From Chloroflexi bacterium RBG_13_51_18 (lineage in GTDB: Bacteria; Chloroflexota; Dehalococcoidia; Dehalococcoidales; RBG-16-60-22): 11,968 nt of DNA. The position numbers were made by a program, and so were the translations under genes. Below the pieces are notes generated by a model that ran no database searches, had not been told where the DNA came from, and saw only the letters and a program-made list of their open reading frames with translations. Of the stretch, positions 1 to 6,620 are shown piece by piece (positions within the stretch are counted from its first letter, which is position 1; every line of letters begins with the position of its first letter). Location: positions 11,446 through 23,413 of the forward strand of contig MGMR01000119.1 of assembly GCA_001796495.1 (NCBI GenBank). The letters run 5' to 3'.

Positions 1-854
1 CCAAGATTATTTATACCCATCTCTCCGGCTACGGGCTCCACGGCCCGGAGAAAGACGTCGGCGCTTACGATTTCGTGGGGTATTGGGCCCGCAGCGGCGT
101 TATGTCCGCCTTAGGTGAACCGGGCACGCCTTTGCCTTTCCAGGTGCCGGGCTTCGGTGACAACACCACCGGCATGTTCGCTGCCTGCGCTATCATGATG
201 GCGCTTTTCCACCGCGAGCGCACCGGCGAAGGCCAGGAGGTCTGCGTCTCTCTGGTCGGTGGGGGGATATGGTCGATGGGCATCGTGCTTTCCTCGGTGC
301 TGGCCACCGGATTGGAATACGGGCGTATCTCGCGTACCAACCAGAGCAATCCCATCTTTAACAGCTACGAGTGTTCCGACGGCAGGTGGATACAGCTGGC
401 CTGCATCCAGGGCGACCGCTACTGGGAGGGTATCTGTAAAGCGCTGGAGCTGGGAGAGTTGGAGAACGACTCCCTGTACGCTACCCATGAAAAACGGATG
501 GAGAATAATAAAGAGCTTATCGTTATCTTGGATAAAATCTTTAAAACTAGAACCCAAAAAGAATGGGCGGAAAGGCTGGCTAAAGAAAATATTATCTGGA
601 CGACCGTCAAAACCCCGGGCGAGGTCGCTGCCGACCCCACCCCCTGGGCGGATGGGTATTTTAGAGAAATCGACCACCCGGCGGGGAAGAAATTAAAAGT
701 AATCATGCCGCCGTGGCAGTTCAGCAAGACCCCCACCACGGTGCGCCGCACCGCCCCGGAGTTCGGGCAGCACACCGAGGAAATCCTTACCGGGGTACTC
801 GGGCTGACCTGGGATGAAATTTCGGATTTAAAGGATAAGCAAGTCATCGCCTGA
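1..854 (+). CDS. CaiB/BaiF family III CoA-transferase, C-terminal part (5' end outside window)
   Basis: The reading frame is open from the left edge (first full codon at base 3) to TGA at 852-854, so only about 283 C-terminal residues of a protein usually near 400 are present. Family III enzymes move CoA between carboxylic acids and thioesters in the cytoplasm. Recognisable family signatures are GYG-x2-GP near the left edge, AYD-x5-YWARSG-x-MS, the GDN-x2-G turn, and RERTGEGQ before a hydrophobic strand. Later comes the C-terminal region (around bases 600-800), with the HTEEIL-x4-LG ending typical of the family. After GEGQ most members have VDVS or a nearby D; here the stretch is EVCVSLVGGG with no acidic residue, so the usual nucleophilic Asp may be missing or displaced. 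An SDR gene follows 17 bp downstream, which implies one operon. The substrate is unknown. The assignment to family is firm; activity is uncertain. Confidence 0.9.
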   Translation, partial: KIIYTHLSGYGLHGPEKDVGAYDFVGYWARSGVMSALGEPGTPLPFQVPGFGDNTTGMFAACAIMMALFHRERTGEGQEVCVSLVGGGIWSMGIVLSSVLATGLEYGRISRTNQSNPIFNSYECSDGRWIQLACIQGDRYWEGICKALELGELENDSLYATHEKRMENNKELIVILDKIFKTRTQKEWAERLAKENIIWTTVKTPGEVAADPTPWADGYFREIDHPAGKKLKVIMPPWQFSKTPTTVRRTAPEFGQHTEEILTGVLGLTWDEISDLKDKQVIA

Positions 855-871
855 AACATAAGGAGGCAGCT

Positions 872-1810
872 ATGGGTGAGTTATTGAAGGGAAAAGTGGC
901 GATAGTTACAGGCGCCGGCAAGGGCCTCGGGCGTGCTGAGGCTATCGCGCTGGCGGCGCAGGGCGCTAAAGTCGTCGTTAACGACCTGGGGACTGCTACC
1001 GATGGCTCGGGCGTCTCCCGCGGGCCCGCCGATGAGGTCGTCGCCGAGATAAAGAAAGCCGGCGGCCAAGCCGTTCCCAGCTACGCCAGCGTGGCCGTCG
1101 TCGATGGCGCAGAAAGCATTATCAAGACCGCCGTCGATAGCTTCGGTCGACTCGACATCCTGGTGAACAATGCCGGTTTCAACCGCGACCGCATGATATA
1201 TAACACCACCGATGAAGAGTGGGACTCTGTTATCAAGACCAATCTTAGCGGCACTTTCTACTGCACCCGGGCTACCTGCCGCGTGATGAAACAGCAGAAC
1301 TACGGACGCATTATCAGCACCTCCTCCCATGCCGGACTGGGCAACATGGGACAGGCCAATTACAGCGCCGCCAAGGAGGGAATTGTGGGACTGACCCGTA
1401 CTGTGGCGCGGGACATGCAGCGCTACGGCGTCACCTGTAACGTTATCCGCCCCGTCGCCGGCACGCGCGGCTTTATCGAGATGGTCAATGAAAAAGGTCT
1501 TAAGGATGCGTGGAGCCGGATGTGGGGCGCCGAGCTTGCCGAAAAGCGTTTGAAGCAGATGCTGGAACTCAACCAGCCGGAAGATGTCGCCGGACTGGTC
1601 GTCTATCTGGCTTCGGAAAAAGCCTCCAACGTTAACGGCTGCGTCTTCGAGGTCTGGCACGGTCACATCGGCATTTATGTTGACCCGCCGCCAATCGAGC
1701 AGGTGCTCTGGAAGGACGGACTCTGGACGGTTGAAGAGCTTGTCGAGACTATGCCTTCTACGCTGACCAGGAACAAGACCCACGATTTACCGGCTATTTT
1801 CCCATTCTAA
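872..1810 (+). CDS. Short-chain dehydrogenase/reductase (3-hydroxyacyl-CoA dehydrogenase-like)
   Basis: This is a 312-aa classical SDR, expected to be a cytoplasmic NAD(P)-dependent oxidoreductase. The nucleotide-binding TGAGKGLG is at residues 13-20, NNAG at 99-102, and structural Asn at 124. The catalytic set is Ser151, Tyr164 and Lys168 (YSAAK). It is longer than the usual ~250 aa: after the core (about residue 255) a tail of some 55 residues carries WHGHIGIY, DPPP and LWTVEELVETMP. Such a tail resembles the SDR part of peroxisomal multifunctional enzyme type 2 and related bacterial 3-hydroxyacyl-CoA dehydrogenases. The start is fixed by AAGGAGG at 860-866, 5 bp before ATG. The neighbours are a CoA-transferase upstream and an epimerase-like gene 20 bp downstream, so a hydroxyacyl-CoA substrate is likely. 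This last point is inference from context. Confidence 0.93.
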   Translation: MGELLKGKVAIVTGAGKGLGRAEAIALAAQGAKVVVNDLGTATDGSGVSRGPADEVVAEIKKAGGQAVPSYASVAVVDGAESIIKTAVDSFGRLDILVNNAGFNRDRMIYNTTDEEWDSVIKTNLSGTFYCTRATCRVMKQQNYGRIISTSSHAGLGNMGQANYSAAKEGIVGLTRTVARDMQRYGVTCNVIRPVAGTRGFIEMVNEKGLKDAWSRMWGAELAEKRLKQMLELNQPEDVAGLVVYLASEKASNVNGCVFEVWHGHIGIYVDPPPIEQVLWKDGLWTVEELVETMPSTLTRNKTHDLPAIFPF

Positions 1811-1820
1811 TATTGATACA

Positions 1821-1825
1821 GGAGG
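1821..1825 (+). promoter_or_regulatory. Ribosome binding site deciding the VOC gene start
   Basis: GGAGG lies 5 bp before the ATG at 1831. An in-frame ATT at 1813 lies upstream of it and is therefore not the start. Confidence 0.8.
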
Positions 1826-1830
1826 AAAAA

Positions 1831-2229
1831 ATGTTAAAGAAAATCGACCATATTGCTGTTGTCGTGAAAGATGTAGACAAAGCTGCCAAATCATATGCCG
1901 ATATGTTCGGCTTTAAAGTGCTGGAAAAGCGGGAAGGACCGGGGGGAGAGTTTGTCTCGGTGATGATGTCCGCCGGCGATATCCGTCTGGAGTTATTCGC
2001 GCCTTTGAAAACAGGCAACAGCTTCTCTAAATTCCTTGAGGAGAAGGGCGGCGGTTTACACCACGTATCCTTTGCTACTGATGATATTGTAAAAGAAATG
2101 AAGAATTTGAAGGCGCAGGGCAAAAAGCTCCAGAATGAAGAGCCGAGGGTGATGCCCGACGCCAAGATAGCTTTCGTACACCCCTCCGCCGCCGAGAATG
2201 TTTTGATTGAGCTGATACAGAGAAATTAG
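1831..2229 (+). CDS. VOC-family protein, methylmalonyl-CoA epimerase-like
   Basis: This 132-aa protein has the paired beta-alpha-beta-beta-beta layout of the vicinal-oxygen-chelate (glyoxalase) superfamily. Candidate metal ligands sit where methylmalonyl-CoA epimerases have theirs: His7 in DHIAVVV, Glu54 in IRLELFAP, His77/His78 in GLHHVSFATDDI, and Glu127 in LIELIQ. The AFVHPSAAENVLIEL ending also matches that family's HP-x-GVL-x-EL pattern. Methylmalonyl-CoA epimerase interconverts the 2R and 2S thioesters. In this operon with a CoA-transferase and an SDR, it could act on methylmalonyl-CoA or on another 2-branched acyl-CoA. No mutase genes are visible here, so the exact substrate is not proven. 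The stop codon is only 3 bp from the stop of the opposing PrpD-family gene. Confidence 0.85.
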   Translation: MLKKIDHIAVVVKDVDKAAKSYADMFGFKVLEKREGPGGEFVSVMMSAGDIRLELFAPLKTGNSFSKFLEEKGGGLHHVSFATDDIVKEMKNLKAQGKKLQNEEPRVMPDAKIAFVHPSAAENVLIELIQRN

Positions 2230-2232
2230 TAA

Positions 2233-3624
2233 TTAAGCCACTAAAAGCGGAATCAATTTCCTGACACTGTCCACTTTTTCCAGGTTCAGCAGCTTTTCCA
2301 GCAGCGCCGCGGCTTTCTTTTTACTGATTTTCTTGGAGAAGTCTACGTTTACCCAGAATTTGTCGATGATGTCCTCGTGAGTCATGGGATTGGCTAATGG
2401 GTCGCCCTTAACTTCGGTGACAGTCTCGGTCAGCTTCCGCCCGTCTTTCAGCGTTACCGTCATCCGCGCTTTTTCAAACTCGACGTCTTTTACCGCGGTT
2501 AGCTTTATTTTCTTGATGAATTCGGCTACCTGCAGGTTGTGTATTGCCGACTCCGTAAAGTGCTCCGGCTTTACGGCTCCGAAGAGGAACGCCGTAGCCG
2601 TTACGTATTCGTAGCTGAAAGCGGCGTTGCCGTGCGGGAAAGCCCCAATTTTAAACGGATGGCCGCAAATATGGTCGAGACCGCCCTGCGCTAAATCCAG
2701 GTTCACTGAAACTATATCATCGGGCTTGATGTTGTGCTTTTTCACCAACGCCAGTGCGCACTGGATGGCAGCGTGGGGGATGCGGCAGCACGGGTAGGGC
2801 TTTATGGTGCCGTCGTAGTAATATTTCTTCCCGAGGTTGTCGGTCAGCACCTGCGGCTTCTGACAGCCCTCGGTGAACATCTTGTAGTACCCGAATTTAC
2901 CGAAGAGCGCGTCTTCCGGCCCCGTCCAGCCCGTTTTAGCCAGCTGCGCGGAGAAAATCCCCGCTTGGGCCGCCAGCCCCTGCGGCAGCTTGAAAGCGGT
3001 GGTGCCGTCCCAGAACGACTGGAAAGTAGTGCCCAGCTGGTTGAGGGCGATGCCGAAGGCATTCCGCAATTGTAAATTATCCAGACCGAAGAGGCGACCG
3101 GCAATAGCCGCAACACCGAATACGTTAATCGTGCCTACCCCGTCCCATCCCAGCGAAAACCCGAAGCCTGAAGCCGCCAATATTCTGGTGGCGATATTGT
3201 CCCCAACGAGTAAAGCGGTTATCATCTCTTTGCCGCTGGTGTTTTCCATCTCGGCAAGAGTGAGTGCCGACGGCACAGTAGTGCCGCTGATATGCCCCGG
3301 GCAGCTCAAGCCTTCATACAACGGACTTACCGGCTCGAAGTCGAAAGAACGCGCCATGATGGAGTTCATAAAGGCCGCGTTAGCAACCGGCACCTTGACC
3401 CCGTGAATGAGAATCGTGGCTTCCTTTTTGCCGCCATGTTCTTTCAGGAGTTTTATCAGTTCAGGATTGCCGGTATCGTTTGCGCCGCCTATCAGGCAGC
3501 CCAGCGTATCTATAATGCGGTATTTGGTGGCTTCCAGCGTTTCTCTGTCGAAGTCTTCAAAGCGAGCTTCCAGTGCATTGGCCGCCAGTCTTTCGATTGC
3601 CGTGTCTTTTTCCATCGTGGTCAT
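2233..3624 (-). CDS. MmgE/PrpD family protein
   Basis: This 463-aa protein has full family length. The family includes 2-methylcitrate dehydratase (PrpD), cis-aconitate decarboxylase and iminodisuccinate epimerase, all acting on small di- or tricarboxylic acids in the cytoplasm. Family signatures are IIDTLGCLIGG (37-47), the NAAFMNSIMARSFDFE segment (82-97), GHISGTTVPSALTLAE (110-125), GTINVFG-x2-AIAGRLFGLD (164-182), and KPYPCCRIPHAA (275-286). The N-terminal helical domain and the C-terminal lid domain both appear complete. In the 82-97 segment the common H-x-[LF]-D-[FD]-D pattern is changed to RSFDFE, so dehydratase activity should not be assumed. The start at 3624 has GGAG 7 bp upstream; a second ATG at 3615 is possible. 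It lies 19 bp after the enolase-superfamily gene, so the two are probably co-transcribed. The substrate is unknown. Confidence 0.92.
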   Translation of the reverse strand: MTTMEKDTAIERLAANALEARFEDFDRETLEATKYRIIDTLGCLIGGANDTGNPELIKLLKEHGGKKEATILIHGVKVPVANAAFMNSIMARSFDFEPVSPLYEGLSCPGHISGTTVPSALTLAEMENTSGKEMITALLVGDNIATRILAASGFGFSLGWDGVGTINVFGVAAIAGRLFGLDNLQLRNAFGIALNQLGTTFQSFWDGTTAFKLPQGLAAQAGIFSAQLAKTGWTGPEDALFGKFGYYKMFTEGCQKPQVLTDNLGKKYYYDGTIKPYPCCRIPHAAIQCALALVKKHNIKPDDIVSVNLDLAQGGLDHICGHPFKIGAFPHGNAAFSYEYVTATAFLFGAVKPEHFTESAIHNLQVAEFIKKIKLTAVKDVEFEKARMTVTLKDGRKLTETVTEVKGDPLANPMTHEDIIDKFWVNVDFSKKISKKKAAALLEKLLNLEKVDSVRKLIPLLVA

Positions 3625-3643
3625 TCATATGCTCCGCGAGCCG

Positions 3644-4816
3644 CTATTTGCCTATCACGATTGGTTTTTTACCCGGCGTGGTGAATTTCTTCACCGCCGC
3701 CTCGTTCAGTTCCACGCCGTTGCCCGGCCCTTCGGGCGGATAGAGAAAGCCGTTCTCGTAGCGCGGCACTTTCACCGCCAGGTCGTCCTTTAGTGGTGTG
3801 CTGACCGTGTCCGGTATGTTATAAAGGTTCAGCGGCCCGATGGCTTCCTGTTCGATTTTCCCCATCCACTCCGTCGCCGCGAGGAAATGCGCTGTGGATG
3901 CCGCCCCCAGCCCCGAATCTATCATGCAGCCGCACATTACCGGTAGGTTGGCGGCCTGCGCTATCGCCACCCACTTTTGTGATTTTAATATCCCGCCGGC
4001 TTTGGGCACCTTGAGGAAAAGCCCGTCCGCCGCGTCTTTTTCGATGATTTTAATTAAATCGTTAAGCTCTTTGGCAGATTCATCGGGGAAAATCGGCACG
4101 TCCACCTTGCGCCGCAGCCTCGCCAGCCCGTCGATGTCCCACCACGGCACCGGCTGCTCCGCTACGTAAACGTCGTACTTCGCTACCCTCTGCAATACGT
4201 AAAGCGCCTGGTGGTAAAGCCAGCCGCCGTTGGCGTCGATCATTATCTTTATCTTGTTCCCCACCGCTTTCCTTAATGCCCCCACCGTTTCGATGTCCTC
4301 GTCCGGCGACCGCGCACCCACTTTGAGCTTCAGGCCTTTGAAGCCGGCTTTCACCAACATTTTTGCTTCCGCCTCCACCTCCGCCGCCGTGCCGGAGGAC
4401 ATCACGAAAGCCAGCGCTATTTTGGGATTGGAAAGCCCGCCCAGCAGCTTGTATAGCGGCACCCCCAGCGCCCTGCCCATCAGGTCGTGCAGCGCGTAAT
4501 CGACGACTGCTTTCGACTGGTTATTCGCCCGGGCGGCTTTATCCATCCTCGCCACGATTCTCTCGATATTAAAAGGGTCCTCGCCGAGCAGTATCTGCGG
4601 CCCGAAAATATTGGCGATATTGGACATAATGGAGTCCTGGCTCTCGCCCATGTACCAGAGTGAGGTGTCCCCAGTTTCCGCTACCCCCGTGACGCCTTCG
4701 TCCGTATGTATCTTGAGGACGACGGCATCGGCGCATTTGGCCGGCCCGCCGGACATTACTATCGGCTTGGCAAACGGAAGCGATACCGGGATGCATTCTA
4801 TCCTGGTGATTTTCAT
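3644..4816 (-). CDS. Enolase-superfamily enzyme, mandelate racemase/muconate lactonizing type
   Basis: This 390-aa protein has an N-terminal capping domain (about 1-125) followed by the (beta/alpha)7-beta barrel. The catalytic pattern matches the muconate-lactonizing subgroup: Lys163 and Lys165 in KLKVG on strand 2, metal ligands Asp194 in DANGGW, Glu220 in AEQPVPW and Asp245 in PDES, and the strand-6 Lys269 in LKVPKAGG. These enzymes abstract a proton alpha to a carboxylate. The subgroup covers cycloisomerases, o-succinylbenzoate synthase, and dipeptide and other epimerases. The fold and subgroup are clear but the substrate is not. A GGAGGAT ribosome site lies about 4 bp before ATG. The gene is first in a minus-strand operon with the MmgE/PrpD gene 19 bp downstream, suggesting epimerisation or cycloisomerisation of the same acid that the partner handles. 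Confidence 0.92.
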   Translation of the reverse strand: MKITRIECIPVSLPFAKPIVMSGGPAKCADAVVLKIHTDEGVTGVAETGDTSLWYMGESQDSIMSNIANIFGPQILLGEDPFNIERIVARMDKAARANNQSKAVVDYALHDLMGRALGVPLYKLLGGLSNPKIALAFVMSSGTAAEVEAEAKMLVKAGFKGLKLKVGARSPDEDIETVGALRKAVGNKIKIMIDANGGWLYHQALYVLQRVAKYDVYVAEQPVPWWDIDGLARLRRKVDVPIFPDESAKELNDLIKIIEKDAADGLFLKVPKAGGILKSQKWVAIAQAANLPVMCGCMIDSGLGAASTAHFLAATEWMGKIEQEAIGPLNLYNIPDTVSTPLKDDLAVKVPRYENGFLYPPEGPGNGVELNEAAVKKFTTPGKKPIVIGK

Positions 4817-4840
4817 AAGTTATCCTCCGGGTGATGATTT

Positions 4841-4873
4841 ATAGCTATTCTTCGGACGCTATTTCTATATAGC
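4841..4873. promoter_or_regulatory. Short palindromes in the leader and -10 region of the enolase-superfamily gene
   Basis: ATAGCTAT (4841-4848) is a perfect 8-bp palindrome. GCTAT-N6-ATAGC (4858-4873) is a perfect 5-bp inverted repeat overlapping the predicted -10 of the minus-strand promoter. The shared core suggests a possible operator. Short AT-rich palindromes also arise by chance, so this is weak. Confidence 0.25.
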
Positions 4874-4895
4874 ACCAATAACAGCGATAAGTCAA
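4866..4895 (-). promoter_or_regulatory. Candidate promoter for the enolase-superfamily/PrpD operon
   Basis: On the minus strand a -35 TTGACT (4895-4890, five of six consensus bases) is followed, after 18 bp, by TATATA (4871-4866, four of six). It would give a leader of roughly 45 bases. Its -35 overlaps the -35 region of the opposite promoter at 4910-4915, so the two polymerases would compete. Confidence 0.45.
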
Positions 4896-4906
4896 ACTAA
4901 GGATTA

Positions 4907-4915
4907 TGCTATAAT
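4907..4915 (+). promoter_or_regulatory. Extended -10 promoter element for the DUF4037 gene
   Basis: TGCTATAAT is a perfect extended -10 (TGn plus TATAAT). No good -35 is visible 17-18 bp upstream, which extended -10 promoters tolerate. The start of transcription would be near 4922, about 40 bases before the ATG. Confidence 0.55.
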
Positions 4916-4962
4916 CATGGAGTTCTGGATGAATATCACACCAAAAAGGGTTGTTGAAGATA

Positions 4963-6078
4963 ATGAATAAAAATCAAGAAAGGCCAAAATTTATACCGGG
5001 CTTGATACTGGCCGAGGGATTCTATCACGATGAAGTGAAGCCGATTCTGGATGCAGTCTTTCCGGAATTGAAATATTCCGCGGCTCTCATCGGCAGCGGG
5101 TCTGAGGTGCTGGGTTTCGATACGGAAATGTCCGTCGACCATCACTGGGGCCCGCGGGTGATGCTTTTCCTCAATCCAGATGACTACACAATAAAAATAG
5201 ATAAGATACGGACTGCCCTTAGTCGGAAGCTTCGCCCGGTATATCGGGGCTACCCCACCAATTTCTCGGAGCCGGACCCGCAGGACAATGGCACTCAAAT
5301 AATGCGTCCCGGCATCGCAGGCAGTATCAATCATCGCGTGGAGACCTTTACTATTGCCGGTTTCTTTGCCGACTATCTGGGAATTGATATCGACAGGGAG
5401 TTAGAGCCTATCGACTGGCTGACGCTACCGCATCAAAAGTTACGGTCAATCCGTGCCGGCAAAGCCTTCCGTGACGACCTTGGACTGAACGCAATCCGGG
5501 AACGCTTTACCTGGTATCCGCATGATGTCTGGCTTTTTATCCTTGCCTCGGTCTGGGCTAGAATAGGGCAGGAAGAGCACTTGATGGGCCGCGCCGGTAT
5601 AGAGGGCGACGAAATCGGCTCTGCCATTATCGCTTCCCGACTCGCCCGTGATATTATGCGCTTGGTTTTTTTAATGGAGAAAGAATTCCCGCCTTATGCC
5701 AAGTGGTTCGGCAAGGCTTTTTCTGTATTGAAATCTGCTCAAAATCTGGAGCCTGCTTTAACTGGAATATTAAACGCTGAATCCTGGCAAGAACGGGAAA
5801 AGCACCTCTCACGCGCTTATAAAATTCTGGCAGAGATGCACAATGCTTTGGGCATCACCGAATCGCTGCCGACGGAAGTATCGCCGTTCTGGGGTCGCCC
5901 GTTTAAAATAATCAATGGCGATAAATTCAAGTCGGCTATTTTAAATAAAATTAACGACCCCCGGATTACTCCCCTTATGAAACGGAGTCCCATCGGCAGC
6001 ATTGATATTTTTAGCGATAACTCCGATATGCTTGAAGACCCCGCTTTTCGTCCTGTAATACGCAAACTCTACGAGTAA
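4963..6078 (+). CDS. DUF4037 domain protein, nucleotidyltransferase-like
   Basis: This 371-aa protein is recognised as DUF4037 from the N-terminal block: LIGSGSEVLGFDTEMS followed by VDHHWGPRVMLFL (about residues 42-70). The small-residue turn GSGSE (44-48) followed by acidic Asp53, Glu55 and Asp59 resembles the G[SG]-x(n)-D-x-[DE] pattern of the polymerase-beta nucleotidyltransferase fold. An adenylyl- or nucleotidyl-transfer role is therefore plausible, but no substrate is known for the family. The rest is mostly helical, with no signal peptide or membrane segment. ATG at 4963 was chosen; upstream in-frame TTG codons (4951, 4954) abut the only purine-rich ribosome-site candidate, AAAAGGG at 4944-4950. 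It is probably a single-gene unit divergent from the enolase-superfamily gene. Confidence 0.85.
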   Translation: MNKNQERPKFIPGLILAEGFYHDEVKPILDAVFPELKYSAALIGSGSEVLGFDTEMSVDHHWGPRVMLFLNPDDYTIKIDKIRTALSRKLRPVYRGYPTNFSEPDPQDNGTQIMRPGIAGSINHRVETFTIAGFFADYLGIDIDRELEPIDWLTLPHQKLRSIRAGKAFRDDLGLNAIRERFTWYPHDVWLFILASVWARIGQEEHLMGRAGIEGDEIGSAIIASRLARDIMRLVFLMEKEFPPYAKWFGKAFSVLKSAQNLEPALTGILNAESWQEREKHLSRAYKILAEMHNALGITESLPTEVSPFWGRPFKIINGDKFKSAILNKINDPRITPLMKRSPIGSIDIFSDNSDMLEDPAFRPVIRKLYE

Positions 6079-6135
6079 ACTCAAGATCTGTATATCATAA
6101 GGACGAGTAACAATTTACTTGCTTTTCACATCTCT

Positions 6136-6151
6136 TGTGACTTATGTCATA
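6136..6151. promoter_or_regulatory. CRP/FNR-family operator upstream of the Cys-rich cassette
   Basis: TGTGA-CTTATG-TCATA has the spacing (5-6-5) and half-sites of CRP/FNR-type regulators, with one mismatch from a perfect TGTGA-N6-TCACA. The symmetry extends inward with C...G (TGTGAC-TTAT-GTCATA). Its centre (6143.5) is about 42 bases before the start expected from a TATCAT -10 at 6174-6179, the class II activator position. HcpR, a regulator of this family, controls hybrid-cluster-protein and frdX genes in other anaerobes; which regulator acts here is not known. Confidence 0.5.
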
Positions 6152-6173
6152 GAGGCTGTCTTTAATTCGAGTG

Positions 6174-6185
6174 TATCATTATATT
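6174..6185 (+). promoter_or_regulatory. Candidate -10 elements for the Cys-rich cassette
   Basis: TATCAT (6174-6179) and TATATT (6180-6185) both resemble a -10 box. Neither has a good -35 at the proper distance, fitting activation by a protein bound at 6136-6151. The first gives the better class II geometry. Confidence 0.4.
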
Positions 6186-6194
6186 AGCACAGGC

Positions 6195-6202
6195 AGGGGA
6201 GG
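6195..6202 (+). promoter_or_regulatory. Ribosome binding site deciding the zinc-ribbon gene start
   Basis: AGGGGAGG ends 11 bp before the ATG at 6214. An in-frame GTG at 6202 overlaps the site itself and cannot be the start. Confidence 0.6.
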
Positions 6203-6213
6203 TGCATTTAACA

Positions 6214-6444
6214 ATGAACACTAAATGCCCCGGTCAGGACATCAGGAACCTTCGGGCGGCTCTATATAAATGCCCCAAGTGCGGTGCCGAGGTGGAAATG
6301 TTCTCCGATGAATTAAGAATCAAGTGCAAAAAGTGCGGCGAATATGTCTATAAAGAGCAGACCCCTTCCTGCATCGAGTGGTGCCCTTCAGCTAAACAGT
6401 GCCTCGGTGAGGATAGGTGGAAGGCTATCAAGGGAGAAAACTAA
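6214..6444 (+). CDS. Small cysteine-rich zinc-ribbon-like protein
   Basis: This 76-aa protein has eight cysteines. CPKC (20-23) and CKKCG (38-42) form a typical zinc-ribbon or rubredoxin-like knuckle pair. A second group, C53-x3-C57-x5-C63 within CIEWCPSAKQC, together with Cys5 could hold another metal or Fe-S site. The CIEWC-x5-C-x-G-x-(E/D) tail recalls small anaerobe proteins of unknown role. No signal peptide is present, so it should be cytoplasmic. It is first in an operon with a 51-aa four-cysteine protein (20 bp downstream) and a ferredoxin-like gene, so a part in redox or metal handling is inferred. No function is established. Confidence 0.75.
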   Translation: MNTKCPGQDIRNLRAALYKCPKCGAEVEMFSDELRIKCKKCGEYVYKEQTPSCIEWCPSAKQCLGEDRWKAIKGEN

Positions 6445-6464
6445 TAATATACCAGAGGTGAATC

Positions 6465-6620
6465 GTGAATTTGAAATCAATTTTTAATAAAACCAAAGAG
6501 AAAAAGAAAACAAAAAGCGACAACAGCAGGTGCATATCCTGTGTGCAGTCCTGCAGCATGTCGGGGCTTTGTATGAAGCCCTGGCCCTATAAGATCGTTG
6601 TAAAAAAAGAGGACAATTAA
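6465..6620 (+). CDS. Small four-cysteine protein (51 aa), translationally coupled to the ferredoxin gene
   Basis: This gene is short enough to be lost by length cut-offs. GTG at 6465 is preceded by AGAGGTG (6454-6460) at 4 bp. It ends with TAA at 6618-6620, whose last base is the first base of the next ATG (TAATG), a coupling arrangement. The N-terminal half is very basic (KEKKKTK at 11-17). It is followed by Cys23, Cys26, Cys30 and Cys36 (C-x2-C-x3-C-x5-C) and then MKPWPYKIVVKK. Four closely spaced cysteines could bind a metal or an Fe-S cluster. The position between two Cys-rich genes, the good ribosome site and the coupling support a real gene. I do not recognise the family. Confidence 0.7.
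   Translation: MNLKSIFNKTKEKKKTKSDNSRCISCVQSCSMSGLCMKPWPYKIVVKKEDN

Noticed and set aside
111..677. Long minus-strand open frame opposite the CoA-transferase gene
   Set aside because: Its translation has no recognisable family features and it mirrors a GC-rich gene whose plus-strand frame clearly matches a known family.
881..1783. 300-codon minus-strand open frame opposite the SDR gene
   Set aside because: It is an antisense shadow: the plus strand has all SDR motifs and a good ribosome site, while the minus frame has neither.
6126..6140. TCACA-N5-TGTGA inverted repeat next to the CRP/FNR dyad
   Set aside because: The half-sites are in the reverse order for this regulator family, and one arm is shared with the better dyad at 6136-6151.
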